From: Azospirillum fermentarium
GTDB lineage: Bacteria; Pseudomonadota; Alphaproteobacteria; Azospirillales; Azospirillaceae
Direction of reading: 5' to 3'
Length of the DNA stretch: 64,000 nt
Assembly (NCBI RefSeq): GCF_025961205.1
Contig: NZ_JAOQNH010000001.1
Location: 644,001 to 708,000 of the forward strand
Shown: positions 19,934-28,162 of the stretch, piece after piece
How the letters are laid out: each line of letters starts with the position of its first letter
Numbering within the stretch: position 1 is the stretch's first letter
Notes under the pieces: generated by a model
Seen by the model: only the letters and a program-made list of their open reading frames with translations
Told to the model about the DNA's origin: nothing
Databases searched by the model: none
Program-made: the position numbers and the translations under genes

Positions 19934-20712
19934 CCGTTTCCAGGACCGCCCGGCGGCGGATCGCCATCACCCTGGCCGCGGTGGCGGGGGCGCTGGCCGG
20001 CATGGGCGTTCTGGCCGCCACCACCGCCCAGGCCCAGCGGCTGGTGGCCGACCTGACCAGCCACCTGATCGCCATCACCACCGGCTTCACCGGGACCGAG
20101 GTGGTGCTGTTCGGCACCACCGACGGCCCCAGCAGCGACGTGGTGGTGGTGGTGACGGGGCCGCGCACGTCGGTCACCGTGCGGCGCAAGGACCGGCTGG
20201 CCGGGCTGTGGCTGAACCGGGAAAAGGTGGTGTTCGCCCAGGTGCCCACCTACTACGCCGTGGCGGCCACCGGGCCGCTGGACCGCATCGCCAGCACCTT
20301 CACCGCCCAGCGCCACCAGCTCGGCCCCGGCAACATCAAGCTGGAAACCGGGCGCGCCCTGCCGCCGGAGGAACTGGAGGAGTTCCGCGCAGCCCTGGTG
20401 CGCAACCAGCAGCGCGCCGGGCTGTACGGCAAGACCACCGCCCCGGTGTCGTTCCTTGGCGACCGGCTGTTCCGCACCAACCTTACCTTTCCCGCGAACG
20501 TCCACACGGGCCTGTACAATGTCGAGGTGTTCCAGATCCGTGACGGCGAGGTGGTGAGCGCCCAGACCACGCCGCTGGTGGTGGCCAAGGTCGGTTTCAG
20601 CGCCGAGGTGTACGAGTTCGGGCGCAACCAGCCGATGGCCTACGGCATCGCCGCCACGGTGGGGGCGCTGCTGATCGGCTGGGCGACCGGCATGGCGTTC
20701 CGCAAGGTGTGA
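19930..20712 (+). CDS. TIGR02186 family membrane-anchored protein
   Basis: A 260-residue protein with an N-terminal signal or anchor helix (about 11-33), a periplasmic beta-rich body and a C-terminal helix (about 238-256). The family is conserved but without a known activity, and typically sits beside TSUP exporters as here. VVVVVTGPRTSVTVRRK and GLYNVEVFQIRDGEVV are recognisable parts. ATG at 19930 overlaps the exporter stop by 4 bases, so translation is coupled. Confidence 0.85.
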   Translation: MTVSRTARRRIAITLAAVAGALAGMGVLAATTAQAQRLVADLTSHLIAITTGFTGTEVVLFGTTDGPSSDVVVVVTGPRTSVTVRRKDRLAGLWLNREKVVFAQVPTYYAVAATGPLDRIASTFTAQRHQLGPGNIKLETGRALPPEELEEFRAALVRNQQRAGLYGKTTAPVSFLGDRLFRTNLTFPANVHTGLYNVEVFQIRDGEVVSAQTTPLVVAKVGFSAEVYEFGRNQPMAYGIAATVGALLIGWATGMAFRKV

Positions 20713-20733
20713 TCTTTCGCAAAGGGTGCAACC

Positions 20734-21246
20734 ATGAGCGACGACGCTTCTTCCCCCTCCGCCTCCCCCCCGCCGAAGCCGCTGGAGCGCATCTTCCTGG
20801 TGGTGGTGGACGACAGCCCGGAACTGAAGCTGGCCTTGCGTTATGCCTGTCTGCGGGCGCGCAAATCCCACGGGCGGGTGGCGCTGCTGTACGTCATCGA
20901 GCCGTCGGACATGCAAAGCTGGCTGATGGTCGAAGACCTGATGCGCGAGGAGCAGCGGGCCGAGGCCGAGAAGAAGATGCAGCGGCTGGCCCGCGAGGTG
21001 AACGCCCTGACCGGCACCCTGCCCATCCTGCACATCCGCGAGGGCAACCGCCGCGATGCGCTGCTGTCGCTGATCGACGAGGAACCGGGCCTGTCGATCC
21101 TGGTGCTGGCCGCCGGCACGGGGCAGGAGGGGCCGGGGCCGCTGATCACCTATTTCATGTCGCCGCGCGGCCTGACCCGGCTGCGCATTCCCCTGACCAT
21201 CGTCCCCGGCGGACTGACCGACGAGCAACTGGATGCCATCACCTGA
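20734..21246 (+). CDS. Universal stress protein (UspA family)
   Basis: This 170-residue protein has a single Usp domain from about residue 18, beginning IFLVVVDDSPELKLALRYA. The C-terminal part TRLRIPLTIVPGG matches the end of the fold, but the usual nucleotide-binding G-2x-G-9x-G-S run is not intact, so ATP binding is uncertain. It ends inside the start of the next gene (14-base overlap). It is probably in one transcript with the exporter and TIGR02186 genes. Confidence 0.85.
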   Translation: MSDDASSPSASPPPKPLERIFLVVVDDSPELKLALRYACLRARKSHGRVALLYVIEPSDMQSWLMVEDLMREEQRAEAEKKMQRLAREVNALTGTLPILHIREGNRRDALLSLIDEEPGLSILVLAAGTGQEGPGPLITYFMSPRGLTRLRIPLTIVPGGLTDEQLDAIT

Positions 21247-21790
21247 GACCCCGGCACACGGCGGGCGCCGCCGCGGCGGGCGGACCAAGATCCGCGCCGC
21301 CCTGATCATCAACAGCCTGTCGGTGGCGGCGACGCTGGCGGTCATGGCCCTGCTGCGCGGGGCGTTCGCCGCCCCGGCGGGGGTGTCGGGCATCGACGGG
21401 CGGCTGGCCTATGGCGCGCCGCTGCTGGCGTGGCCGGCGCTGATCCTGCTGCTGATGGTGTTCGCGGTGATGGCGGCGCGGGGGCGCAGCGTCGCGCTCA
21501 ACCCCATCGACGATCCCGAAAGCCGGGGCCTGCGCGTGGCCCAGCGCGTGCTGAGCAACAGTGTGGAGCAGGCGGCGGTGTTCGTGCCGGCGTTGCTGGC
21601 CCTGATGGTGACCATTCCCCTGCCCAGCCTGCCCATGCTGCCGGTGCTGGTGCTGCTGTTCATGGTGGGACGGGTGCTGTTCTGGGCCGGGTATCTGATC
21701 CACCCCTTCGCCCGCGCCCCCGGCATGGCCGCCACCCTGACCACCAACATCGTCACCACCGTCTGGGCGGTGACCGGCGCCGTGGGCTGA
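21233..21790 (+). CDS. MAPEG family membrane protein
   Basis: A 185-residue protein with four predicted helices (about 22-45, 65-83, 110-135, 140-182). The MAPEG pattern is visible in RVAQRVLSNSVEQAAVFVPALL and RVLFWAGYLIHPFARAPG. Eukaryotic members are glutathione-dependent enzymes, while the bacterial ones are poorly characterised. It overlaps the Usp gene by 14 bases and converges on the DUF4143 ATPase gene with a 3-base gap. Confidence 0.85.
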   Translation: MPSPETPAHGGRRRGGRTKIRAALIINSLSVAATLAVMALLRGAFAAPAGVSGIDGRLAYGAPLLAWPALILLLMVFAVMAARGRSVALNPIDDPESRGLRVAQRVLSNSVEQAAVFVPALLALMVTIPLPSLPMLPVLVLLFMVGRVLFWAGYLIHPFARAPGMAATLTTNIVTTVWAVTGAVG

Positions 21791-21793
21791 GCC

Positions 21794-23170
21794 CTACCCT
21801 TCCGCCGAGACCCGCCGCCCGGCCTCGTAGCAATAGTGCGCCGCCGGGCGGTGCCAGACCTCCGCCGTGTGCCCATCGGCCATGGCATAGGGGCGAAGGG
21901 CGGCGATGGACCGGGTGGTGGCGCCCAGCCAGCGCAGGCCGGGATTGAGCCGGGAAAATTGGATCAATCCATTGATCCTAGATTGGTCACCCATGGAGCC
22001 GTCGGTTCCGGGCAGGGTGCAGGCCCAGACCGGGCGGTCATCCCCGGCGGACAGGCCCACCAGATCCACCGTCCCCTCGGCCAGCCGGCAGAAGACCAGC
22101 CGTTCCCGTTCCGCCGATCCCAGCCACTGGCCGACGATGGCGCCTTCGGCCAGGGCGGCGAAGGCCGGGCCGTCCGGGTCCGGCGGGCCGAACAGGGCGG
22201 CGTGCAGGCAGGGCGCGGTCAGGTGCAGTTTGAAGCTGCGCATGCGGCGGAAACGCTCCCCCGCCGGATGGACCCGCCCCATGCGCACGATGAGGAAGGC
22301 GGATTCCAGATAATCCAGGTAGCGGCGGACGGTGTTCTTGGCCAGCCCCGTGTCCGCGGCCACCCCCTCGACGGTCAGTTCCTGTCCGCTGGCCCCGGCC
22401 AGACGGACGAACAGTGCGGTCAGCCCGGCGCTGTCCCCCAGCCCGCAGAGGGCGGGAAGGTCGCTGCGCAGCAGCCCATCGAGCACCCGTTCCCGCAACA
22501 TGCGCCCGCCGCCGCCGTGGCGCAGCAGCACCGCGGCGGGAAAGCCGCCGCCGGCGACGTAATCGGCAAAGCGCCGGTTCAATCCGGCCATGTCGCGCAC
22601 GGCGTACATGCCGGGGCGCCCGGAGCGGCCCAAAAACAGCGGCTCGACCACATCATCCTCGGCCCCGGTCAGCCGCAGGTATTCGCAAAAGCGCATGGGC
22701 GGCAGCACCAGATCGGCCCCCGCCGGCCCACCCAGCGCCGAGACGGCCAGGACGCACAGCCCCGGTTCCACCGCCGCCAGCGCTTCGGCCTCGGCATGGG
22801 CGGTGGGGCGGTGCTGGCAACCGTCGAGCACCAGAAGCCGCCGCCCCGTCTCCACCGGGGGCAGTGCGGCCCACAGCGTTTCCAGGGACTGGCCGCACAG
22901 GGCCGGGGCATCCCATGGGATCACCGCCACCGCGCCGGCGGGCAGGCCGGTCAGCAGCAGGGAGTGCACCAGCTGCCGCACCAGCACCGATTTCCCCGCC
23001 CCCCGCGGCCCGCCCAGCCGCACCACGCCCGCCCCGCCATGAACCGCGCGGAACAGCCGGTCGAACAGGTCGCGGCGGGGCAGCAGGGCGTCGGCATCGA
23101 CAGCCCCGCGCCACCACGGGTTTTCCAGCGCCAGCCGGTTGGACAGGAAGGCAGGGGGCAAATCGGTCAT
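21794..23170 (-). CDS. ATP-binding protein of the AAA_14/DUF4143 type
   Basis: A 458-residue protein with an N-terminal P-loop ATPase domain (Walker A GGPRGAGKS about residues 53-61; Walker B LLVLDGCQH) and a C-terminal DUF4143-like domain. The latter is recognised by the winged-helix-like segment AADTGLAKNTVRRYLDYLESAFLIVRM. Such proteins are common in accessory regions and their role is not settled. The Walker B acidic pair is DG rather than DE, which may reduce hydrolysis. A palindrome sits directly upstream of the start and may be its operator. Confidence 0.8.
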   Translation of the reverse strand: MTDLPPAFLSNRLALENPWWRGAVDADALLPRRDLFDRLFRAVHGGAGVVRLGGPRGAGKSVLVRQLVHSLLLTGLPAGAVAVIPWDAPALCGQSLETLWAALPPVETGRRLLVLDGCQHRPTAHAEAEALAAVEPGLCVLAVSALGGPAGADLVLPPMRFCEYLRLTGAEDDVVEPLFLGRSGRPGMYAVRDMAGLNRRFADYVAGGGFPAAVLLRHGGGGRMLRERVLDGLLRSDLPALCGLGDSAGLTALFVRLAGASGQELTVEGVAADTGLAKNTVRRYLDYLESAFLIVRMGRVHPAGERFRRMRSFKLHLTAPCLHAALFGPPDPDGPAFAALAEGAIVGQWLGSAERERLVFCRLAEGTVDLVGLSAGDDRPVWACTLPGTDGSMGDQSRINGLIQFSRLNPGLRWLGATTRSIAALRPYAMADGHTAEVWHRPAAHYCYEAGRRVSAEG

Positions 23171-23202
23171 GATATTAAGATCATAGGAATGATCCTAATA
23201 TC
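23171..23202. promoter_or_regulatory. Palindromic operator-like site upstream of the ATPase gene
   Basis: Arms GATATTAAGATCAT (23171-23184) and ATGATCCTAATATC (23189-23202) match with one mismatch around a 4-base spacer. A third copy of the core, ATGATCTTAA, lies at 23260-23269. The site covers the ribosome-binding and leader region of the leftward gene, so repressor binding or an RNA hairpin are both possible. Confidence 0.5.
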
Positions 23203-23273
23203 GCAAACCCACGCTACCCGAGCAATGTGAAAGCCGTATCAAAAACTAAGGTCACTGTTATGATCTTAACTTT

Positions 23274-23894
23274 TTAAAGATCGTCGTCCGCGCCGGGCAG
23301 GATGGCGCCGCTTTCATAGACGGCCTTGCCCTTGGTGCCGCGGACGCGCTCACGGTGATGGGCCTTGCGCTCGCTGCGCAGGACGGGGCGGCCATGGGTG
23401 TGGGTGGGGGTGTCGTCGATGGGGGCGCCGGGGCGCACGGGGCGTTCGGCGAAGCGGCCCAGGCTGATCATGCGGTCGTACATCAGAATGCCTCCGGCCA
23501 CGCCGACGTTGACGCAGAATTTCATGGGGATCTTGACCGTGAAGGCGCAGCGCTCCAGCACCTCGGGCGACAGGCTGCCGCGCTCCGGCCCCAGGATGTA
23601 GGCGGCGCGCAGGGGGTGGCGGAAGCTGGGCAGGTCCACCGCCTCGTCGGTCAGTTCCACCCCCACCAGGGTGCAGCCCTTGGGCAGGGCCATGGTGTCC
23701 ACCGAGTCATAGACATAGACCGGCATGTGGATCGCCGCGTCGGAGGTGTCCACGAAACGCATCTCCCGCATGTCGGGCTGGGGATCGAGGGCGAAGAAGA
23801 ACGACCCGCCGAAGGCATGGGTGGTGCGGACCAGGGTGCCGATGTTTCCTGGCTTGCTGATCCGTTCGACGCCGATGGCAAAATATCCACGCAT
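23274..23894 (-). CDS. SpoU/TrmH family RNA 2'-O-methyltransferase
   Basis: A 206-residue SPOUT methylase. Family motifs are ISKPGNIGTLVRTTHAFG (motif 1, about 12-29), AYILGPERGSLSPEVL (motif 2) and KFCVNVGVAGGILMYDRM (motif 3, the knot that binds S-adenosylmethionine). The target RNA is not predictable from sequence. ATG at 23894 is used because MRGYFAIGVERI begins the domain. A charged C-terminal tail of about 40 residues is extra. It is divergent from the next gene. Confidence 0.9.
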   Translation of the reverse strand: MRGYFAIGVERISKPGNIGTLVRTTHAFGGSFFFALDPQPDMREMRFVDTSDAAIHMPVYVYDSVDTMALPKGCTLVGVELTDEAVDLPSFRHPLRAAYILGPERGSLSPEVLERCAFTVKIPMKFCVNVGVAGGILMYDRMISLGRFAERPVRPGAPIDDTPTHTHGRPVLRSERKAHHRERVRGTKGKAVYESGAILPGADDDL

Positions 23895-23975
23895 GGGCGC
23901 ACCATGCCCCACCCTTTCCCTGGCGTCCAGCACCGGCTATGGTCGGTTCTTTCCTTCTTTCCTCTGGTTTCTCCC

Positions 23976-24671
23976 ATGTCCGACACCCCCACCTCCTCCC
24001 CCACGCCCGAACAGTCTGCCGAACGGCGGGAACGGGCCAACCGTCTGGCCCGCGCCCGGCGGTGGACGCGCAACGACCTGGACACGCTCCAAGCGCTGAC
24101 CGAGGCGTTGGCAACGGCGGAGCGGGTGGACGAGGCGGTCTTCACCGGCGGCAGCGAGGGGCGGGCACGGTCCCTGCGCTCGCTGGTCATCCTGGAACTG
24201 GCAACCGTTGACGCCGGCGCCATCGCCATGGACGAGGATGCCCGCGCGGTGGCGGCGGACCTGCTGGCGTGGAACGCCAAGAAGCAGCAGACCGCGGCCA
24301 GCCGCCAGCAAAAGGGCGAGGATCTGAAATCGGCCATCGTGCGGGCGGTGCAGGCCACCTTCCCCGGCATCCCTAGGGAAGTGGCGGTGGGGGCCGCCAC
24401 CCGGCTGGCCCCGGCCCTGGCCAAGCTGAACCGCCTGCCCAGCCAGCAGGCGATGGTGGATGCGGTGGCGGCGATCCGCTTGGAACGCTGGCGCCAGGCG
24501 GTGACCAGCGAGCGCGAGGTGGCTGAAAAGCTCCAGGCCCGTCAGGTGCGCGGCGACACCAACCGCGCCGTCAAACGCTTCCGCGACCAACGCGCCATCG
24601 AACGGGTGGAGGAGGAGATGCGCCAATGGCGCGGCGACCTCGGCCCCGTCACCTCCCACCGCCTGCGCTAA
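23976..24671 (+). CDS. Hypothetical charged helical protein, 231 residues
   Basis: I do not recognise the family. The protein is hydrophilic and almost wholly helical in appearance, with no membrane segment and no cysteine. Arg, Ala and Glu dominate, giving probable coiled-coil stretches near 15-45 and 180-215. TFPGIPREVAVGAATRLAPALAKL around 125-148 is the least repetitive segment and could be a folded core. The coding frame is supported by third-position GC bias. ATG at 23976 has no clear ribosome site. A REP-like element begins 10 bases after the stop. Confidence 0.6.
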   Translation: MSDTPTSSPTPEQSAERRERANRLARARRWTRNDLDTLQALTEALATAERVDEAVFTGGSEGRARSLRSLVILELATVDAGAIAMDEDARAVAADLLAWNAKKQQTAASRQQKGEDLKSAIVRAVQATFPGIPREVAVGAATRLAPALAKLNRLPSQQAMVDAVAAIRLERWRQAVTSEREVAEKLQARQVRGDTNRAVKRFRDQRAIERVEEEMRQWRGDLGPVTSHRLR

Positions 24672-24680
24672 AAACCATCC

Positions 24681-24745
24681 GGTTCCCAAAGGCCTTTCGG
24701 CCTTTGGCGGGGTCGAAGGGGCGGCGCCCCTTCATCCTTCGCACC
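24681..24745 (+). repeat. REP-like double-hairpin intergenic element, copy A
   Basis: Starts with GGTTCCCAAAGG. The first hairpin has perfect 9-bp arms (24686-24694 and 24699-24707). The second has perfect 8-bp arms (24715-24722 and 24726-24733). It is nearly identical to the copy at 29642-29706 and related to that at 43305-43366. It sits just past a stop codon. Confidence 0.85.
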
Positions 24746-24822
24746 CTAACTTTTCCGTTTACCCCAAAATAGTTGCCTCCCTAATTTAAACGGGAAACCA
24801 GCAACGTTGCCGGGTAACGTCC

Positions 24823-25782
24823 ATGTCCCCCCGCCTTCGCGCCCTGTCCGCGTCCGTCCTGTTCCTGACCCTGCTTTTCACCGCCACCGCCGGGCGGTGC
24901 GAGACCGCCACGGTGAAGGCGGGGCTGTTCATCACCCAGCTTGGCGATTTCGACATGGCGCGGCGGTCGTTCAGCGCCACGTTCTGGACGTGGTTCCTGC
25001 ACACCGATCCCGATTACGACCCGCTGGCGACGGCGGAGGTGGTGAACGCCAAGGCGGACACGGTGAAGTTCCCCTCCCTCGACACCAGCCGTGGGATGAA
25101 GTGGCACCAGTCCAAGCACGCCGCGGTGCTGGCGCAGGATTGGGACATCACCCATTTCCCCTTCGACCGCCAGACGCTGCGCATCGTGATCGAAGACGGG
25201 CAGCAGGACGCCGATCACGTGCGCTTCACCGCCGACACCGCCAACAGCGGGGTGGACCCGTCGGTGTCGGTGCCCGGCTGGACCATCGAGGATTTCCGCA
25301 TCGAGGCGCGGGACCGCACCTACAACACCAGCTACGGCGACCCGGCGCTGCAGGGGGACAGCCGCTATTCCCAGATCCTCGCCACCATGACGGTGAAGCG
25401 GGAGGGGCTGCGGCTGCTGTGCAGCCTGTTCGTCGGCTTCGCGGTGGCGTTCCTGCTGGCGATGCTGAGTTTCTTCCTCAGCTTCGGCGACATGGCGGGG
25501 ACGCGCATCAGCCTGTGCGCCGCGGGGATCTTCGCCACGGTGGGCAACAAGTACGCGCTGGACAACGTGCTGCCGCCCTCGCCCACCTTCACCCTGGCCG
25601 ATGTGATCGTCAGCAGCTCGTTCCTGTCGGTGCTGATGGCGGCGCTGGCGGTGGTGCTGATCCAGCGTTTCCACCGCACGCACCCGCGGCTGGCCTTTGG
25701 GCTGAACGCCGGGATGGCGCTGGTGACGGCGGCGGGGGTGATCGGGGTGAACGCCTATGCCATCCTGCGCGCCGCGGCCTGA
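24823..25782 (+). CDS. Bacterial pentameric ligand-gated ion channel homologue (Cys-loop receptor superfamily)
   Basis: This 319-residue protein has a signal peptide (about 1-26), an extracellular beta-sandwich resembling the ligand-binding domain of GLIC/ELIC channels, and four C-terminal membrane helices. The sandwich shows VKAGLFITQLGDFDMARRSF, FPFDRQTLRIVIE and a SVPGWTIEDF strand. Helices lie at about 203-226, 228-250, 262-284 and 288-313. As in other bacterial members the disulphide Cys-loop is absent. Known relatives are cation channels gated by protons or amines; the ligand here is unknown. Its 3' end overlaps the convergent MFS gene by 28 bases. Confidence 0.82.
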   Translation: MSPRLRALSASVLFLTLLFTATAGRCETATVKAGLFITQLGDFDMARRSFSATFWTWFLHTDPDYDPLATAEVVNAKADTVKFPSLDTSRGMKWHQSKHAAVLAQDWDITHFPFDRQTLRIVIEDGQQDADHVRFTADTANSGVDPSVSVPGWTIEDFRIEARDRTYNTSYGDPALQGDSRYSQILATMTVKREGLRLLCSLFVGFAVAFLLAMLSFFLSFGDMAGTRISLCAAGIFATVGNKYALDNVLPPSPTFTLADVIVSSSFLSVLMAALAVVLIQRFHRTHPRLAFGLNAGMALVTAAGVIGVNAYAILRAAA

Positions 25783-27122
25783 GCGTGGCCGATCACCGCC
25801 AGGGCCACGAGGATCAGCACCGCGGCGGCGGCGAAGGTCACCCGCATGCCCCCCGCCACATCCCCCAGGGCGGCTGAGGCGGCGGCGAACAGGCTGCCCA
25901 TCACCGACGCCCCGGTGACGAGGCCCAGGTTGCGCGACAGGCTGAGCACGCCGGATACCGCCCCCCGCCGCCCATCCGGCGCTCCGGTGACGATGGCGGT
26001 GTTGTTGGCGACCTGGAAGAAGGCATAGCCGATGGTGACGGTGACGATGGCGGCCATATACCCGGCGACCCCGAACCCGGCGGCCACGGTGGACAGCGCC
26101 GACAGTCCAACCACCATGCCGCCCAGCCCGGCCACGGTCACCCGCCCGCTTCCCCAGCGGTCCACCACCCGCCCCGCCGGCACTGACGCCACCGCCGCCG
26201 CCAGCGGCCCCGCCGACAGCACCAGCCCGGCGTGGGCGGCATCCAGCCCCAGCCCTTGGGACAGGTAGAACGGCCCGATCACCAGCGTCGCCATCACCAC
26301 CGCCGACACCAGCAGCGTGGCGGCCAGCCCGGCGCCCAGCGCCCGGCCACGGAACAGCGCCACGTGCAGCAGCGGCGCCGGGCTGTGCGCCTGTGCCCGC
26401 ACGAACAGCACGGCCCCCACCGCCGCCACGGCCAGCAGCGCCGGGGCCGGCCCGGCCCCGCCGGTCATCGCCAGGGCGTAAGCCCCCACCGGCAGGGCGA
26501 GCAGCAGGATTCCCACCGGATCAAGCGCCGCCTGCCCGTCCCTTTCCCGCGGCGGATCGGCGGGCAGTGTGCGCCACGCCACCCCCAGAACCAGCAGCCC
26601 CAGCGGCACGGTGACGAGAAAGATGGCCCGCCAGCCGAACGCGGCGGTCAGCAGCCCGCCCAGCGACGGCCCCAGCGCGGTGCCCGCCGCCGACATGGTG
26701 CCGAGCAGACCGATGGCGCGCCCGGCCCTGTCCGCCGGCACCGCCGATCCCACCAGTGCGGTGGTCAGCGCCATCATGGCCGCCGCCCCCGCCCCTTGCG
26801 CCGCCCGCGCGGCGATCAGAACCCACAGGGTGGATGCCAGGCTGCACACCAGCGAGGCGGCGGTGAACAGCGCGGTGCCGGCCAGCAGCACCCGCCGCCG
26901 CCCGGCCACGTCCCCCAGCCGCCCGGCCCCGGCGATCAGGCAGGTGACGGCCAGCAGATAGGACAGCACCACCCACTGCACCTGTGGGAACGGTGCGGCG
27001 AAGGCAGCGGACAGGGCCGGCAGGGCGGTGTTGGCGATGCTGGTGTCCAGCGACGGCATCAGCATCGCCAGCGACAGCCCGCCCAGCGCCCAGCGCGCGG
27101 TCATGGGCATGGTCTTGGTCAT
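25755..27122 (-). CDS. MFS drug-efflux-type transporter, DHA2 (14-helix) family
   Basis: A 455-residue transporter with about 14 hydrophobic segments. The opening LAMLMPSLDTSIANTALPALSAAF (motif D1-like, about 18-41) and GRLGDVAGRRRVLLAG (motif A, about 68-83) mark the EmrB/QacA group. Relatives export drugs, dyes or organic ions by proton antiport. ATG at 27122 is chosen for the AAGGGGG run upstream; an ATG nine codons earlier is possible. It is divergent from a LysR regulator with 140 bases between, the usual layout for regulator and target. Confidence 0.9.
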   Translation of the reverse strand: MTKTMPMTARWALGGLSLAMLMPSLDTSIANTALPALSAAFAAPFPQVQWVVLSYLLAVTCLIAGAGRLGDVAGRRRVLLAGTALFTAASLVCSLASTLWVLIAARAAQGAGAAAMMALTTALVGSAVPADRAGRAIGLLGTMSAAGTALGPSLGGLLTAAFGWRAIFLVTVPLGLLVLGVAWRTLPADPPRERDGQAALDPVGILLLALPVGAYALAMTGGAGPAPALLAVAAVGAVLFVRAQAHSPAPLLHVALFRGRALGAGLAATLLVSAVVMATLVIGPFYLSQGLGLDAAHAGLVLSAGPLAAAVASVPAGRVVDRWGSGRVTVAGLGGMVVGLSALSTVAAGFGVAGYMAAIVTVTIGYAFFQVANNTAIVTGAPDGRRGAVSGVLSLSRNLGLVTGASVMGSLFAAASAALGDVAGGMRVTFAAAAVLILVALAVIGHAQAAARRMA

Positions 27123-27223
27123 CGGGGATCCCCCTTCGTTCCGGTTCATGAGCTGGGGGAACGGTAACGGGGGCCGGTGGCATGGCGGAACGCGCAGCCT
27201 TTGCAGGTTATTGGTGCGTTCAA

Positions 27224-27238
27224 CGCCCTATATGGGCG
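27224..27238. promoter_or_regulatory. Possible LysR-type operator in the MFS/LysR intergenic region
   Basis: An inverted repeat CGCCC-TATAT-GGGCG lies 24 bases before the regulator start and about 100 bases before the divergent MFS start. The position suits a LysR autoregulatory site, but the match to a T-N11-A box is only approximate. Confidence 0.35.
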
Positions 27239-27262
27239 GGGTGGTTCTGCTATGATCGGCCC

Positions 27263-28162
27263 ATGGCGCACCCGGATTTCAACCTGCTGATCACGTTGGA
27301 CGTGCTGTTGGACGAGGGCAACGTGGCCCGCGCGGCCCGGCGCCTGCGCCTCAGCCCCTCGGCCATGAGCCGGGCGCTGGCCCGGCTGCGGGCGGTGACC
27401 GGTGATCCGCTGCTGGTGCGGGCGGGCCGCGGTCTGGTGCCCACCCCCCACGCGCTGGAACTGCGCGAACGGGTGGGTCCGCTGGTCCAGGCGGTGGATG
27501 CGGTCCTGCGCCCGGCGGAGCGGCTGGACCTGAGCCGGCTGGCGCGCAGCTTCACCATTCGGGTACGGGAGGGGTTCGTGGAAAGCTTCGGCCCCGCCCT
27601 GCTGGCGCGGGTGGCGGCGGAGGCGCCGGGGGTGCGGCTGCGCTTCGTGGCGAAACCCGACAAGGACAGTACGCCGCTGCGCACCGGCGGCATCGACCTG
27701 GACACCGGGGTGACCGGTGCGGTCACCGGGCCGGAGGTGCGGGCGACGGTGCTGTTCCGCGACCGCATGATCGGCGCCGTGCGTCCCGGCCATCCCCTGG
27801 CCGCCGGCCCGGTCACGCCCGAGCGTTTCGCCGCCGGGCGTCACGTCACGGTCTCCCGCCAGGGCCAGGACCGCGGCCCGGCGGATGGGGCGGCGGAGGC
27901 ACTGGGGCTGAGGCTGGAATGTGCTGTGGTGGTGGACAGCTTTTCCGCCGCCCTGGCGCTGGCGCGCTCATCGGACCTGATCGCCACGGTGCCGGATCGC
28001 TACACCGGAACCTTGCGGGATGGGATGGTCAGCTTCCCCCTGCCCTTCGCCCTGCCCGAGGTCACGATCTCATTGATGTGGCACCCCCGCCTGGACGCCG
28101 ACCCCGCCCACCGCTGGCTGCGGGACTGCGTGCGGGAGGTGTGTGGGGTGGGACGGGGTTAA
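27263..28162 (+). CDS. LysR family transcriptional regulator
   Basis: A 299-residue protein with an N-terminal winged helix-turn-helix (about 5-65; NLLITLDVLLDEGNVARAARRLRLSPSAMSRALARLR). A periplasmic-binding-like effector domain follows (about 90-295). The variant resembles the NodD/LinR-like branch rather than CysB. ATG at 27263 matches the common opening. It is divergent from the MFS transporter and probably controls it together with its own expression. Its last 4 bases overlap the convergent cyclase-like gene. Confidence 0.92.
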   Translation: MAHPDFNLLITLDVLLDEGNVARAARRLRLSPSAMSRALARLRAVTGDPLLVRAGRGLVPTPHALELRERVGPLVQAVDAVLRPAERLDLSRLARSFTIRVREGFVESFGPALLARVAAEAPGVRLRFVAKPDKDSTPLRTGGIDLDTGVTGAVTGPEVRATVLFRDRMIGAVRPGHPLAAGPVTPERFAAGRHVTVSRQGQDRGPADGAAEALGLRLECAVVVDSFSAALALARSSDLIATVPDRYTGTLRDGMVSFPLPFALPEVTISLMWHPRLDADPAHRWLRDCVREVCGVGRG

